64,000 nucleotides of DNA. Origin: Flagellimonas hymeniacidonis. Lineage in GTDB: Bacteria; Bacteroidota; Bacteroidia; Flavobacteriales; Flavobacteriaceae. The stretch is from positions 701,349 to 765,348 of the forward strand of contig NZ_VRUR01000001.1 of the NCBI RefSeq assembly GCF_008040165.1, read 5' to 3'. Every line of letters starts with the position of its first letter. The stretch's first letter is position 1. The position numbers and the translations under genes are program-made. The notes under the pieces were generated by a model. It was not told the DNA's origin. It did not search any database and saw nothing but the letters and a program-made list of their open reading frames with translations. Of the stretch, positions 31,401-39,447 are shown in pieces.

Positions 31401-32600
31401 TGTAGCAGTCGCAGAATCACTACAAAGTGTTGTGGAATTTGCTATGGTATAGGTGAATTCATAAGTGCTACTGCCATCCAAGCCTGAAATTTGGGTGGTA
31501 CTGGAATTTGGATTAAGGATATTAACCCCGGCGACTGGACCTGAAGTTTGAGTCCATTCGGCAGTTTCTCCTGTAAATTGTGGTGTAGAACCCACTAAAG
31601 TGGCTGTGGTAATACCAGCATCGCAGTAACGTATGTTATCATCTTGAATTGTGGCGGTTGAAATATCTTGGGTGGCAGGATCAACATTTATTGTTACCGT
31701 ATCTTGCCCATTGGCACATGGGCCGCTCACGGACCATCTAAATTCGTAGGTCCCTTCTATAAGGTTAGAAACACCTGTATTATTGCTGGTTGCATTTGCA
31801 ATAGTCGGCGCATTGGGGCCGCTAACAAAAGACCATGTTCCCACCTGACCATTAATATTGTTCCCTCCAAAACTTGCCGCCATATTGGTAGATTGCGTTA
31901 CTGTGTAGCAATTGTCCAAGTTTTGGGTAGCACCTGCATCTACCACTGATACGCCACCATAATTGGTAACGGTTATTGTTGATGATGACTCACAAAATTG
32001 TCCTGGCGCATAGTCTACACCGGTTATAGTCCATTGTAGGGTGGTATTTCCTGCACTCGTTTCTGCTAAATTTAAAGTTGTTGTCGGGGAGGTCGGGGAA
32101 TTGATGGTCACCCCAGCATTATTACTTCCAACAATAGTCCATAAGCCAGTTTCACCAGCATTAAGTGGAGCATTTGCATTTGTTGTAATTATTCCGGTAT
32201 TATCTGGACAAGAAGCAATATTACTTCCTGCATTGGATGTGGTAATAGGTTCCACGGTGATATCTACATCTTGAAATTGTGGTGTTCCATCGGTACAGGT
32301 AGCACTAAGTCTGAATGTATAGGTGTTACCCCCTACTAGACCTGTAATTCCAGTATTTAGATTGGTAGGTGCATTGATAATCACAGACGGGCCCCCAACT
32401 TGTGACCATACCGGTCCGGTTTGAACAAGTCCAGAGGAGGATCCAGACAAGGTAAACGTTCCATCATTTTCGCAGATTGTCTCTGGTATCCCCGCATTGA
32501 CTGAACAATTCTGAGCGTAGCTCAACTGAAATGAAATGAGCAAAAACAGAAAAAACAAGAGAAAATTTCCTTTTTTTTCGGGGGCTAGAAGTATGTTCAT
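22488..32600 (-). CDS. giant T9SS adhesin: about 15 Ig/PKD-like repeats, 14 DUF11 repeats, type B sorting domain
   Basis: Encodes 3370 residues from ATG 32600; a TTG two codons upstream is less likely. A signal peptide ([18 protein letters not shown]) opens the protein. Residues of about 30-1480 are some 15 Ig/PKD-like repeats of roughly 95 residues, with the hallmarks [15 protein letters not shown] and YTFRWT. About 1480-3270 are 14 DUF11 repeats of roughly 130 residues, each starting like [18 protein letters not shown] and linked by acidic [12 protein letters not shown] segments that may bind calcium. The last 85 residues are a type B sorting domain ([49 protein letters not shown]). A surface adhesin or gliding role is likely. 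The PorP/SprF and OmpA genes follow. Confidence 0.95.
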   Translation of the reverse strand: MNILLAPEKKGNFLLFFLFLLISFQLSYAQNCSVNAGIPETICENDGTFTLSGSSSGLVQTGPVWSQVGGPSVIINAPTNLNTGITGLVGGNTYTFRLSATCTDGTPQFQDVDITVEPITTSNAGSNIASCPDNTGIITTNANAPLNAGETGLWTIVGSNNAGVTINSPTSPTTTLNLAETSAGNTTLQWTITGVDYAPGQFCESSSTITVTNYGGVSVVDAGATQNLDNCYTVTQSTNMAASFGGNNINGQVGTWSFVSGPNAPTIANATSNNTGVSNLIEGTYEFRWSVSGPCANGQDTVTINVDPATQDISTATIQDDNIRYCDAGITTATLVGSTPQFTGETAEWTQTSGPVAGVNILNPNSSTTQISGLDGSSTYEFTYTIANSTTLCSDSATATVRYSTNPVSITANPAGGGNDIVAACGVTSVDIPFATTGNGTNTYSIISGPSGSALVDPNNFSNTGGTPLTINFDVEGTYTILLRRALSGTIQTGCNVATDAINVTVALTPTASNAGTDQTLACNVTDTDITGNIVVVGNSLWSQISGPNTATIASPYSRTTNVSNLIPGTYSFQYGISGGSACSPSAEDIVEIVVSSDVAVATAAGVDQTICFGAPTQLDANAPPSSNLVGTWTVDTAPVGASIVFEDENDPKTLVSGLDDPNETYIFQWTIANPNDLTCPNPGTDTVTIFTNATQGPTLADAGPDQCLSTGSTTVTLAGNQPAGDETGTWTAVPALGIAFDNSNQFDTDATITIEQSYTLTWTIEKNTPGCQATTDDVEVTVGPSAVSNAGPDQSECQAVFTMDATGSVGSSGIWTQVSGPGGFSFDDDTSPTAQITFTFSGQYIFEWTANNGTCSTDTDQVILSVGIPPTIAAVTTATETICSATTITLDGNPFNSDIETGYWTLLSGAPNTPTFSNVNDPNAMISGMVSGTYTFRWTIAGDSNCPTTFADKTVNVFVPADAGPDMELCQVQNFLLEATFGSTGTWTQISGPSTATISQNPVNSNVAEISNIVFGFPYRFRFTTDYPGSTGCGNTFDEIVVESSGLPTILPDAGPDQLLCIGDLAVANQTTLAGNTPPDDVDEATWSFTEQPVGSTAVITNVNDPTSTITGLTIPGTYILEWNFESGFCFNTSDVVRIEVYDVPSTADAGPDQNNACQLDAQLNAVVPTSGTGTWTLTTDPSGGAAVIDNLNSPTSTLSNITATGTYVLTWTVAHNGIAFVDSPSACDPSTDTVSITFPANAPSTADAGPDQELCAATQTNMAATSVLVGTGTWTQTAGPGFGGAPGTLANIVTPNSETTLIDTLEPGTYEFTWTVVNGGCSFTDTMEVVIYADPISTNAGIDQSLNQFSTVTLAADAATVGIGTWTQVSGPITVGFVNENDPNTEVFGANSGIYVFEWTVSNGICTPVSDTVEVSLVGIDLELTKSVLPASANPGDTVTFTLDVFNNDASSTSDATGVSVRDVIPSGYSLVPGTVSNGGIFNVGDLSITWSNLSVLSGATTSLTFDVTVNASGDYVNTAEITANDTFDIDSTVNNGLAGEDDQDTAEVTITSADLSLSKDISASSSLTPNIGDTVVFELTITNAGPDTATNITLEDIVPSGFTIGTINDGGTNSGGTISWNIGSLAVGTTTVSYEVTVNAPTGASNEYVNTAEITAVDQFDPNSAPANDDGNQSEDDEDSVSLTVLEEADLSIAKNIIVGSTTPNIGDMLTFELVISNSGPNNATGVSVEDVLPAGFTLAAVNGGGSLLGNTASWAGLFIPSGGNIALTYQASVNTPTGTPGEYTNSAQITASDQLDPDSDPTVGPGADDLGDAIADDDETSLTITPQVANLSVDKSVSDTTPDIGDVVTFTVQVDNAGPSIATNVSIEDQVPSGYTIVGGSVSNGGIFNLGGSEVIWTLANVPLTGTTLTYQATINPPTGAVGEYVNVVELTAVDQFDPNSAPNNDDGDQDEDDEDAQTVVPTAADLSLVKDISAASSATPNVGDTVIFELTITNAGPDTATNIVLEDIVPSGYTLGTINNGGSAIAGTFLTWNIASLAVGSTTVSYEVTVNAPTGSTDEYLNTAEIAAVDQFDPDSDPGNDDGDQDEDDEDFFVVTPQVVDLELEILASNTTPDVGDVVTFTINLSNLGDVSASGVSIENLVPPGYGSITGISSGGTFSIGSGIITWTGLTVPLGTNTTVLTFNAEVLTPTGASGEFTHIAEVTASNQFDVDSTPNNDSGNQSEDDEDAVTAAPIQADLSLTKIVVDNDLTPNVGDEISFEITVSNIGPGDATNVVVTDQLPTGFDYVLYSATAGIYNDTTGEWQVGTVAGGTSETIIIDVLVNATGNYINTAQITASDAFDIDSTPSNGVLAEDDQDEVVINPQALVDISLTKDVDNANPDVNTNVVFTLTIANAGPSDATSVEVTDLLPSGFTYVSDNGGGDYTSGTGVWDVGALSSGATETLNITATVNVTGNYTNIAEVTAHDQQDSDSTPNNSVAGEDDQDDAVVNARPLVDISVTKIADNLTPNVGDQIVFTVSVLNDGPNDATNVVVTDFLESGYEFVSAVPTNGVYEPLNGSWTIGNLANGASETIVITANVLPNGDYTNIAELTDLTETDIDSEPANNDDTEDDQQTIEPIPVLVSDLVLRKAVDILSPLVGEEVIFSVSISNNGPSDVTGVEVLDLLPSGYTYVSNNRTAGVYTPATGIWDLNGVIPNGTTETLNIVATVNSTGDYFNVTEVFSSNNLDPNSTPNNNNIFENDQDSAGTTPIPASDLALTKTVDNEFPDVGSNVTFTVTLTNDGPSDATNVVVSDALPSGYTYISDDSGGTYSSASGLWNVGAVLAGNNAVLNVIAQVNATGNYVNSAEVIAAIQLDPDSTPGNNVLAEDDQDEQSTTPRAVTDISVTKTADNLSPLVGDQIVFTVTINNAGPNDASGLVIEDALASGYSFVSATTSSGIYDGITGGWALSNIANGASETLQITALVLASGDYRNTAELIALDTFDPDSTPNNKLNSEDDQDTVVPVPDGLADLSLTKTVDNPTPNVGDVVEFTLNVNNNGSSDATGVVITDLLPLGYTYQSHITTAGVYDANTGIWNINGTILNQSTETLVVLATVNTPTGTTDEYLNVAEITASDLADPDSNINQSIDVDDLSDGISDDDEAIAFVTPQTTDIAITKTVDNGSPKIGDQVVFTITASNQGNLSATNIGVAEQLPSGYRLITSQASDGVYDEISGFWEIDNLDALETANLQLTVEVLDINDYVNTASLAFVDQLDVNNANDTDQASVEPSCLTVYNEFSPNGDGVNEFFKIDCITRYPNNLLQVYNRWGNIVYEQRSYNNDWDGTSTGRATVQKGDLLPVGTYYYVLDLGDGSEPRTDWLYINR
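22790..28330 (-). repeat. 14 DUF11 coding repeats
   Basis: Fourteen copies of a roughly 130-residue module, each marked by a start such as DLSLTK, PNVGD.V.FT, a GYTYVSD-like centre and an [16 protein letters not shown] end. Neighbouring copies are similar but none looks identical at DNA level, so the expansion is not very recent. Boundaries are approximate. Confidence 0.85.
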
Positions 32601-32640
32601 AGTCAAAAAAATGAGGTTGTTCTTAAGGTGTAAGAATATT

Positions 32641-32648
32641 CAAACATA
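32641..32648 (-). promoter_or_regulatory. putative -7 promoter element of the giant adhesin operon
   Basis: On the minus strand the sequence is TATGTTTG, a full match to TAnnTTTG, about 40 bases before the ATG. A T-rich -33 candidate lies about 16 bases upstream (32665-32668). Confidence 0.55.
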
Positions 32649-32683
32649 TCTACTACCATCCGTTAAAAGGAAAATATGTTGTA

Positions 32684-32726
32684 TTTCATCGATCATTTGT
32701 TGTGAAACATCGGATAATCGATGAAA
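32684..32726. promoter_or_regulatory. 10-bp perfect inverted repeat upstream of the adhesin promoter (putative operator)
   Basis: TTTCATCGAT (32684-32693) and ATCGATGAAA (32717-32726) are perfect inverted copies separated by 23 bases. They lie 36-78 bases upstream of the -7 element at 32641, a good place for an activator. A third, partial copy (AAACATCGGAT) lies in the spacer. Confidence 0.5.
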
Positions 32727-33013
32727 GGTTTTAATAATCTTTAACGTTTTCTTGATAATATAGGCTATGCAGGCCATTAAAGTGAAGTGATAATAACTTC
32801 AAAGCTTGTTGATTTCAAGGTAATTACGATACAAAAAAGAGTTTTGTGCAGATGTTAATTATGAAAACTGATTTAAGCAAAAAATTGAAATCAAAACTTA
32901 GAGAGTATACTAGATAAATCAGGGCAATTAAAAATGAAAATAGTCCTACAAAATTGCTGCGAAGCTTTTATTAATTGTATTTATTCAAAAAATAAATACG
33001 TTCCTCACAAACG

Positions 33014-33050
33014 AAAATAAAAAAAGGCTTGATAATAATTTATCAAGCCT
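33014..33050 (-). terminator. rho-independent terminator, original terminator of the split tRNA-Leu
   Basis: AGGCTTGATA / TATCAAGCCT forms a perfect 10-bp stem with a 6-base loop. On the minus strand it is followed by a T-run. It lies 6 bases beyond the 3' end of the tRNA-Leu 3' half, as expected for the terminator of the ancestral tRNA gene. Confidence 0.85.
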
Positions 33051-33056
33051 AATCTG

Positions 33057-33104
33057 TACTCGAGGTGGGAATCGAACCCACACTCCAAAGGAACTGGATT
33101 TTGA
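33057..33104 (-). pseudogene. 3' half of a split tRNA-Leu(CAA)
   Basis: The minus strand from the anticodon loop (TCAAAATCCAG) through the variable region, T-arm (GTGGGTTCGATTCCCAC) and 3' acceptor strand (CTCGAGT plus A) is an intact tRNA-Leu 3' half. Nothing tRNA-like precedes it. Its acceptor and anticodon-stem bases pair perfectly with the 5' half at 43699-43738, not with the intact tRNA at 43600. Confidence 0.85.
33098..33104. other. left attachment core (attL)
   Basis: ATTTTGA, the anticodon-loop core, identical to 43699-43705. The outer (left) flank belongs to the tRNA 3' half; the inner flank ATTCAACTT belongs to the element. Confidence 0.75.
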
Positions 33105-33204
33105 ATTCAACTTAATTCTTTTAATAACATTTTAACTATTTTATAATCAACATTTTAAATACATTGATAGTTGATTAAAATCTAAAAATACTCTGAAGGT
33201 AAGT

Positions 33205-33229
33205 AAATGTTTTACCTATGTTCTACCTG
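33205..33229. repeat. left arm-site-like repeat pair
   Basis: Contains TTTTACCTATG and TTCTACCTG, two tandem copies of a roughly 11-base TTnTACCT motif. Over 24 bases it matches 43537-43560 at all but two positions, in the same orientation. It lies about 105 bp inside attL, as integrase arm sites do. Confidence 0.65.
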
Positions 33230-33706
33230 TATTGTACTTTTTCATCTCAACCTAGGTTTCAATACTATTTTTTAGCTAAATGCAAACATTGCAATAGAAT
33301 TCCAAATAGAAAAAGAACTGGATTATTTCCAAAATAATTATCATTTAGACGAATCCTTTCAGTCCCATAAAAGGTCAATTAACAAAACTATTAAAAAAGA
33401 CCAGGAATGGCACTCTTTGATAACGGATTCAATCTTCTACAAGAATAGTCTTAAAAATCGGCCGTTTTAGGAAACACAAGATTTATTCTTAAGATTGAAT
33501 AACAAATAAACTTTGTGGCGGCATATAGGTGCAAGTATATTGTTTATCGACTACAGACGTTGCTATACTGGCGTTTAAGTATTTAAAACACATAATATAC
33601 CTGTCATTACCATGGGCAATTTTTAAACACCCAAGCAACAATCAAGAACACATTTTACTTTTTTGACACTGATATATCATGGATGATTATTTGTAAATAA
33701 ATGTTA
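33230..33706. other. non-coding left end of the island
   Basis: AT-rich, with stops in all frames. I see no gene and no recognisable remnant of an integrase between the arm-like repeats and the inverted repeat at 33707. Confidence 0.6.
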
Positions 33707-33756
33707 AATATATTTTACAATAAGTATATAATACTTTACTTTGTGTAAAATATATT
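33707..33756. promoter_or_regulatory. 13-bp perfect inverted repeat upstream of the START-like gene (putative operator)
   Basis: AATATATTTTACA (33707-33719) and TGTAAAATATATT (33744-33756) are perfect inverted copies 24 bases apart, ending 42 bases before the ATG at 33799. The spacing and palindromy suggest a dimeric regulator site over the promoter. Confidence 0.5.
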
Positions 33757-33798
33757 CAACTTCTTATATCAATCAAATAAAATCGAGTAATTAAAATC

Positions 33799-34491
33799 AT
33801 GGAAAAAACAAAGGCGAATAAATCGAATTGGATCAAGATAATATGCTTAGCAATAGTGATTATAACTTTCTGCCCTGCATCCATTGCTCAAGATCAGGAG
33901 ACTGATAGTCATGAGTGGAAATTAATTAAGAAAAAGAAGAATAAGAAGGAGGTAGAAGGTTGGAGTCTTTATAAGCGGAAAGTTTCAGGTTCCAAATTGC
34001 ATGAGTTCAAAGTTGTTGGACAGGTAAATAGTTCCATGAAAACAGCCCAAGGCACCGCAATGGAGATGTTTACCGATTCAAGTCTCTACTTCTCTAGAAA
34101 GGGGAAACCAACTGGAACCTTTAAAATTCTGGAACAAACGGAAAATGAACTTACACTCTACTCATACATGTACGGCCGTGCTTTTGTAAAAGATAGAGAT
34201 GTAGTGGTAAGGTATTCATTATATGAAGATCTAATGGGGAAGGCCATGGGAGTAAAATGGCATCAGGTAGATGTAGCAGGATATGAGGCAACCGATAAGG
34301 TGGTCAGAATGCCAGTAGACATAGGAGATTGGAGATTTAAAGAAATTGATCACAATAGCTGTATGGCATCGGGTACATTTCGGTTTCATCCAGGCGGCAA
34401 TCCTCCTGCGTGGATGATAAACATGATGGCTAAATGGGTAATTCCTAGTGAAATTGTGCACTTGAGGGAGTTTGTAAAATCAAAACCCTAA
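33799..34491 (+). CDS. START-like domain secreted protein
   Basis: Encodes 230 residues. A signal peptide is at about 11-30 (WIKIICLAIVIITFCPASIAQ), followed by a Lys-rich linker (LIKKKKNKKEVEGWSLYKRK). The body resembles a START/StAR lipid-transfer fold: LHEFKVVGQVNSSMKTAQGTAMEMF, then RDVVVRYSLYED, VVRMPVDIGDWRFKEID and a C-terminal helix with NPPAWMINMMAKWVIPSEIVHLREF. Such proteins bind a hydrophobic ligand; which one is unknown. It is the first gene of the island. Confidence 0.75.
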   Translation: MEKTKANKSNWIKIICLAIVIITFCPASIAQDQETDSHEWKLIKKKKNKKEVEGWSLYKRKVSGSKLHEFKVVGQVNSSMKTAQGTAMEMFTDSSLYFSRKGKPTGTFKILEQTENELTLYSYMYGRAFVKDRDVVVRYSLYEDLMGKAMGVKWHQVDVAGYEATDKVVRMPVDIGDWRFKEIDHNSCMASGTFRFHPGGNPPAWMINMMAKWVIPSEIVHLREFVKSKP

Positions 34492-34557
34492 GAAGTGGGA
34501 GCATACATTATTAATGCATAAGTTCAACGGATACGATTCCTTTAAATAAAATCACAT

Positions 34558-35004
34558 ATGACAACACAAGAAAAACGGCCAATTATATTTTTGGTTATTG
34601 ATACCATTACGTTTCTAGGTTATTATGCAATTCTATTGAATGTTTATAACAGCAAGTTGACGGATATGGGAGAACTACCCTTTTGGGGAGCATCCATACT
34701 ATTATTGGTGCCCGTAATGATTCTTTCGAGAATTGTGTTGTACCTGTTCTACAGCATACTGAATTCAGTCATTACCAAAAAGAGGGAAGAAAAGTTTCTT
34801 ACGGACGAATTTGGCAAACTGATAAAGCTAAGGTCTACCCGAAATTTTAACAACACTTTTATGGTATGCTTTTTAACAACGATGGGGTTTCTTGTTCTAG
34901 GAATATCCATTACGACCATGTTCAAACTACTTTTCTTTTCAATATTCGCTTCCTTTATAGTACAAAATCTATCTGAACTTTATTATACAAGAAAAGGTAT
35001 TTAA
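34558..35004 (+). CDS. membrane protein partner of an XRE regulator, 148 aa
   Basis: Four membrane segments are visible (about 10-28, 41-66, 100-120, 122-140), with a charged loop at 70-95 (SVITKKREEKFLTDEFGKLIKLRS). It stops 1 bp before the XRE gene. Small membrane proteins upstream of short XRE regulators recur in Bacteroidota and Firmicutes and are thought to form a sensing pair. No named family is certain. Confidence 0.65.
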   Translation: MTTQEKRPIIFLVIDTITFLGYYAILLNVYNSKLTDMGELPFWGASILLLVPVMILSRIVLYLFYSILNSVITKKREEKFLTDEFGKLIKLRSTRNFNNTFMVCFLTTMGFLVLGISITTMFKLLFFSIFASFIVQNLSELYYTRKGI

Positions 35005-35005
35005 A

Positions 35006-35227
35006 ATGAAAGACACCAACATCTCCAATACCATTAGAACATTACGGTTTCTTACCAATGAAATGACCCAGCAGCAATTGGCAGAAAAGGTTGGGGTTAC
35101 GAGACAAACAATAATGGCTATTGAAAAAGGAAAATATTCTCCCTCCTTGGAATTGGCTTTTAAGATTGCTGGAATTTTTAATAAGCCTCTTGAAGAGGTA
35201 TTCACTTATAAAAAACAAATAGAATGA
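35006..35227 (+). CDS. XRE/Cro-CI family small transcriptional regulator
   Basis: Encodes 73 residues, essentially one helix-turn-helix: TQQQLAEKVGVTRQTIMAIEKGKYSPSLELAFKIAGIFNKPLEEVF. It is the YozG/HipB-like short type. It overlaps the next gene by 4 bp (ATGA). It may control its membrane neighbours, and the gene set 34558-35931 looks like one operon. Confidence 0.9.
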   Translation: MKDTNISNTIRTLRFLTNEMTQQQLAEKVGVTRQTIMAIEKGKYSPSLELAFKIAGIFNKPLEEVFTYKKQIE

Positions 35228-35931
35228 CGAATATCAAATTACAAAAAAACGCATTATTTGCAGGGCTATCTTACTTGATTCTCGCCATAACAGGGCTTTA
35301 TGCTCTTATGTACGCCCTGCCTCAAATAAAAATTGAAGGGGATATTGCAAAAACAATCATAAATATTAATAACAATCCATTTTTGTTTCGGATTGGAATA
35401 GTTAGCATTCTTGCTATGAACATCGTTAGTATTCTACTTGTAATCTATCTATACAGATTACTATCGAAGATCAACAAAACAATGGCATTATCCATGCTGA
35501 TCTTAATGCTATTTGGTGCAGGTGTATCTGTATTAAATGAAGTTAATCATTTTGCTATGTTATTGATAAATAGCATAGATAGCTTCTCAATAGAAGAAAG
35601 CCTAAACCTAACAAATTTATTCTCTACAATTCACAATCATGGCACTCACATTGCAGTAATTTTTTGGGGATTATGGCTTTTTCCTCTTGGAGCCTTAATC
35701 TATAAATTGGATACCCGAATCTCAAAATTCCTGGGAGTTATGTTACTATTTGCAGGAGCTGGATACACGTTGGATTCAATCTTCTTGTTTGTATATCCAA
35801 ACATACTGAAACCAACACTTTCAGACTATACTTCATATGGTGAAATTTTACTTATGATATGGCTTTTACTCAAGAGCAATTCCATAGAAAAGTTGGTGTT
35901 TGCCAGAATCAACATTAAAGCAAACAATTAA
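35224..35931 (+). CDS. DUF4386-like membrane protein
   Basis: Encodes 235 residues with six or seven membrane segments (first ALFAGLSYLILAITGLYALMYALP). A central GTHIAVIFWGLWLFPLGALIYK and GVMLLFAGAGYTLDS are typical of DUF4386. The function is unknown. Translation is coupled to the XRE gene by an ATGA overlap. Confidence 0.8.
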   Translation: MTNIKLQKNALFAGLSYLILAITGLYALMYALPQIKIEGDIAKTIININNNPFLFRIGIVSILAMNIVSILLVIYLYRLLSKINKTMALSMLILMLFGAGVSVLNEVNHFAMLLINSIDSFSIEESLNLTNLFSTIHNHGTHIAVIFWGLWLFPLGALIYKLDTRISKFLGVMLLFAGAGYTLDSIFLFVYPNILKPTLSDYTSYGEILLMIWLLLKSNSIEKLVFARINIKANN

Positions 35932-36010
35932 GAATTGAGTCAAGACGAAAATATAACCGGATAATAGTTTTTGTGCTTTTAAGGGGTGTGTAGACAAATA
36001 AAATTTGTTC

Positions 36011-36029
36011 AAAGAAACATGTTCTTTAA
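36011..36029. promoter_or_regulatory. AraC-regulon candidate site 1
   Basis: AAAGAAACATGTTCTTTAA, a near-palindrome centred on ACATGT, 130 bp before the TPR-esterase start. It is identical to the site before the AraC gene. ATTGA follows at +38 in both cases. Confidence 0.55.
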
Positions 36030-36140
36030 ATCATTTTTCTAGTAAAACATTGAGTTTTGACAATGAGATTGCCTATAGAAAAGCGAACCGGTTTCCGACA
36101 TAGTTCTCAATTTATTTTCAAACAGAAAAGCTTAAAATAA

Positions 36141-37439
36141 ATGAAATTATTAAAATTCTTTTTAGCCCTTGGTATCTTGCTTAATTTCTCTAACTCAAAT
36201 GCGCAACAAAAGGAAACGAGCAACCAGTCGATTTTAAACAAGAAACAATCAATCACATTAACCTACGCCCAACAGGATGTAATTCATTCAAAAATTCTAA
36301 ATGAGGATAAAAGCATCAATATTTTTCTTCCTGAAGGCTTTCACAAATCATCCGAACGGCATACATATCCTGTTCTAATGTTGCTCGAGAACGAGTTTTT
36401 CCATATGGTTTCGGGAGTTGTGAAACATTTAAGCTCAGTAGAGAGAATGCCGGAAACTATTGTAGTTAGTCTAACCGATGGAGCACACATCCCCAAATTA
36501 TATACAAACGGAAGTGATTTCTGGCCAAAAGACTGGAAACAACTGCCATTTGGCGGAAATCCAGACCCTTTTACAGCCTATCTAAAAGAAGAATTATTTC
36601 TCTATTTAAAAGAAAACTATCGTGCTAATGATTTTAGAATGGTACTAGGACTTTCCACGACATCGATATATCCATTACACGCATTTGCAAAAGAAACCGA
36701 TTTATTTGATGTTTATATTGGTATTGCTTCGGGCGATATTCTTGGAATGGGTTATAAGGACGGAGAAAGTTTTATTGATGTATTTATAAGTCAATTCGAA
36801 AAGGATAAATCACTGTATAACAATAAGTATTTATACCTGACATCATCAGATTCGGATGACCGTAATGGTTCCCACAAAATTAAAGACAATTTGGAATCTT
36901 TAGAAAAACGTCTATCCTCCTATCGCTCTCCGAATTTCAAATTTATTTCTAAGACATTTCCTAATGAAGGACATTATGATTTGGCTTTACCAGCTTTACA
37001 TGAAGCCCTAAACATGGTGTTTCCAAATGAAAGATGGTCAGCGAAATATAGAGATATCATAGAAAAACCAGGAACAGCAATGGAAAACTTAGATAACCAT
37101 TTTCAAAAGTCTTCAACAGAATATGGTTTTAAAATACTACCAAGAGCAGAGCGCTGGAATAGTGTGAATAGATTAAGTTGGATAGGTCCAAATCTACTAA
37201 AACAGGGAAATGCTGCTGAGGCAATTGAAGTTATCGAACGTTGGGTTGAATATTCCCCAAAATCAACTTTGGCCTTAAATGAACTCGCAAAAGCCTATGA
37301 GGCAAATAAACAGTTTGACAAAGCAATTTCAGCGTTGGAAAAAATATATAAAATATCATCAAACTTAGATGAGCTTGAATGGAATGAGTATCAAACTCTA
37401 ATAAATCAATGGAGAGAAAAAGTCAATAAACAAAACTGA
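36141..37439 (+). CDS. secreted esterase-fold protein (enterochelin-esterase-like) with C-terminal TPR
   Basis: Encodes 432 residues with a signal peptide (FFLALGILLNFSNSNAQ). The alpha/beta-hydrolase domain of the putative-esterase (IroE/EstD) type spans about 45-300: INIFLPEGFHKSSERHTYPVLMLL, the nucleophile region MVLGLSTTSIYPLHAF, and a late histidine in NEGHYDLALPAL. The elbow is G-L-S-T-T rather than GxSxG, so catalysis may be altered. TPR-like helices fill about 345-425. The substrate is unknown. An attC-like foldable sequence follows the gene. Confidence 0.75.
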   Translation: MKLLKFFLALGILLNFSNSNAQQKETSNQSILNKKQSITLTYAQQDVIHSKILNEDKSINIFLPEGFHKSSERHTYPVLMLLENEFFHMVSGVVKHLSSVERMPETIVVSLTDGAHIPKLYTNGSDFWPKDWKQLPFGGNPDPFTAYLKEELFLYLKENYRANDFRMVLGLSTTSIYPLHAFAKETDLFDVYIGIASGDILGMGYKDGESFIDVFISQFEKDKSLYNNKYLYLTSSDSDDRNGSHKIKDNLESLEKRLSSYRSPNFKFISKTFPNEGHYDLALPALHEALNMVFPNERWSAKYRDIIEKPGTAMENLDNHFQKSSTEYGFKILPRAERWNSVNRLSWIGPNLLKQGNAAEAIEVIERWVEYSPKSTLALNELAKAYEANKQFDKAISALEKIYKISSNLDELEWNEYQTLINQWREKVNKQN

Positions 37440-37454
37440 TGGCCAAAACACTTG

Positions 37455-37565
37455 TCAACAGCGTATAAAAAATAATTGCGGTTTAGTGCTAAAGCAAAGA
37501 TGGTTTCGGGTTCGTTACGGCCGATTCTCTTTAGGAGAAACCTCGCACACAAAACAGTAGCCATA
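37455..37565. other. foldable intergenic element resembling flavobacterial cassette recombination sites
   Basis: The sequence from CAACAGCGTATAAAA can fold: GTTTAGTGC (37481-37489) opposes GCACACAAAAC (37545-37555), and an inner hairpin TTCTC/GAGAA (37525-37539) lies between. From memory, similar elements with GTGCTAA, GGTTCGTNACGG and CGCACACAAAACAGTAGC blocks recur downstream of single genes in Flavobacteriia. I could not check this. There is one copy in the window. Confidence 0.4.
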
Positions 37566-37605
37566 AAGCTAAACTTGGTAATGAACTTTTAAAAACCAAT
37601 ATTCT

Positions 37606-38529
37606 GTGAGAACTAAAAAATTGGATCATGTAAAAATCTTATTCATTTTAACTTCCCTAATTGGCATTGCTATTTCTTGTCAGGAAAGAAGTAAATCTAA
37701 ATCAACTTCCCATACAATTGCTTATGCCTCAAATGTCTCAGGTGAATCAAGTAAAAGAGAAATATATTTAACCAATATTGAAGGTACATCAAAAGTTAAA
37801 ATTACAAATCCACTTAAAAGTGGTGGTGGCTATTTAGCATGGTCTCATGACGGAAAACGCATCGCTTTTTATGCAAAATACGATGACAAGAAGACATGGT
37901 CTATTCATACAATAAATAATGATGGTACAAATTGGAAGAGATTAACTCATGCAGATGGTAAATGGGATAGTTCACCTGCATGGTCACCTGATGGAAGAAA
38001 GATTGTATTTGCAAGATATTACAAAGATTCGACGGGACTGGTGAATGACGAAATCTGGGCCATGAATTCAGATGGAAGCGAACAGACTCAAATAAAACCA
38101 CTAAGCGGTGGAGGCCCTTGTTTTACACCAGATGGTAGAATAGTCTTTTACTCAGAATCCAAAGATAAAAAAAGTGAGATAAGTATAGCCAATATAGATG
38201 GCAGCAACATGATTCAACTAACCAATAACGATGCTGAAGATTGGCATCCTGAGGTTTCACCAAATGGCAAGCAAATAGCTTTTGTGTCCAAAAGAGATGG
38301 TAATCAAGAAATTTATAGCATGAATATAGATGGGTCCAATCAAAAACGATTAACCTCTAGTGAAGTTGATGATTCTCATCCATCTTGGTCACCTAATGGC
38401 TCAGAACTAATTTTTCAATCAAAAATGGATGACTATTGGAGTACTTATATTATGAACAGGGATGGTTCTTCAGTAAGAAAAATTATTAATAATGGGTCAT
38501 CAGCTGTATGGTTAAAGAAGCAAAAATAA
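37606..38529 (+). CDS. TolB-like PD40 beta-propeller lipoprotein
   Basis: Encodes 307 residues from a GTG start; no in-frame ATG precedes it. The lipoprotein signal ends ILTSLIGIAISC. Six or so PD40 blades follow, each with a phrase such as AWSHDGKRIAFYAKYDD, AWSPDGRKIVFARYY, SPNGKQIAFVSKRDGNQEIYSMNIDGSN and SWSPNGSELIFQSK. It looks like a stand-alone TolB propeller anchored in the envelope, without a peptidase domain. The partner is unknown. A second PD40 lipoprotein lies at 39448. Confidence 0.85.
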   Translation: MRTKKLDHVKILFILTSLIGIAISCQERSKSKSTSHTIAYASNVSGESSKREIYLTNIEGTSKVKITNPLKSGGGYLAWSHDGKRIAFYAKYDDKKTWSIHTINNDGTNWKRLTHADGKWDSSPAWSPDGRKIVFARYYKDSTGLVNDEIWAMNSDGSEQTQIKPLSGGGPCFTPDGRIVFYSESKDKKSEISIANIDGSNMIQLTNNDAEDWHPEVSPNGKQIAFVSKRDGNQEIYSMNIDGSNQKRLTSSEVDDSHPSWSPNGSELIFQSKMDDYWSTYIMNRDGSSVRKIINNGSSAVWLKKQK

Positions 38530-38564
38530 TAGCACCCATACATGTTCATTAAACACAGTATAAC

Positions 38565-39371
38565 ATGAAAAAAATCTATATTTTACTATTTGCATTTAAT
38601 TCTATTTTAGGATTAAAATTAAGTGCCCAAACTGAGATTGAGCAAATCAATAAAACTCTCCAAAATTATATAATGGGAACGGCAAATGGAGAACCAGAAT
38701 TGGTGAAAAATGCATTTCAATCGGATTTCAATTTGTATTTAATTAGCGGCGATACTTTAAGAATAATGGATGGTAAGGGTTATTTAACAAGGGTGAAAAA
38801 GGGGAAAAAATATAATCGAGTTGGGAAAGTAATTTCTATTGATACTGAAAATGATGCTGCAACAGCAAAGATTGAGGTTTATTTTCCTGAAAGGAATATG
38901 GTAGCTACGGATTATCTACTCCTTCTAAAAATTAAGGAAGAATGGAGAATAATGCACAAGATTATTAACCTTAAAACACATAGGCAAAATCAGAATAAAA
39001 ATCTTGACAAGCAAAATGAATTTAATCTAATCAATAAAACACTTCTTAATTATATTGAAGGTACGTCAAATGGCGAGCCCAATAGATTAAATAAAGCTTT
39101 TCATAAAGGTTTCAATCTATATTATATAAAAAATGATACCCTGAGCATTATAGATGGGGAAAAATATATTAGCAATTTCAAACTAGGCAAAAAAAACAAC
39201 CGTATTGGTAAAGTACTTTCCGTGGACTATGAAGGTGATGCAGCGATAGCCAAAATAGAGGTTTTAATGCCAGATAGAGATCGAATAGCCATTGATTATA
39301 TGTTGCTTTTAAAAATAAAAGGGGAGTGGAAAATAATTCATAAGTCATTTACTTCTAAAAGATATTCATGA
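38565..39371 (+). CDS. secreted protein with two tandem NTF2-like (lumazine-binding-type) domains
   Basis: Encodes 268 residues with a signal peptide (IYILLFAFNSILGLKLSAQ). Two similar halves (about 22-140 and 150-265) share INKTLxNYIxGTxNGEP, then FNLYxIxxDTL.I.DG..Y, KKxNRxGKVxSxD, DAAxAKIEVxxPxRxxxAxDYxLLLKIKxEW and IxHK. This is a NTF2-like/lumazine_bd_2 fold, normally one domain per protein, so the gene has duplicated internally. The function is unknown. Confidence 0.8.
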   Translation: MKKIYILLFAFNSILGLKLSAQTEIEQINKTLQNYIMGTANGEPELVKNAFQSDFNLYLISGDTLRIMDGKGYLTRVKKGKKYNRVGKVISIDTENDAATAKIEVYFPERNMVATDYLLLLKIKEEWRIMHKIINLKTHRQNQNKNLDKQNEFNLINKTLLNYIEGTSNGEPNRLNKAFHKGFNLYYIKNDTLSIIDGEKYISNFKLGKKNNRIGKVLSVDYEGDAAIAKIEVLMPDRDRIAIDYMLLLKIKGEWKIIHKSFTSKRYS

Positions 39372-39447
39372 GCAAAATAAACACAATAGATAAACTTGCA
39401 ATATGACTCACATCCAATTGTTACCAAACATTATAGAAGTTTAAACA

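Noticed and set aside
33059..33110. A complete second tRNA gene at the left end of the island
   Set aside because: Only the 3' half is present; no D-arm or 5' acceptor strand precedes it, so it cannot give a tRNA by itself.
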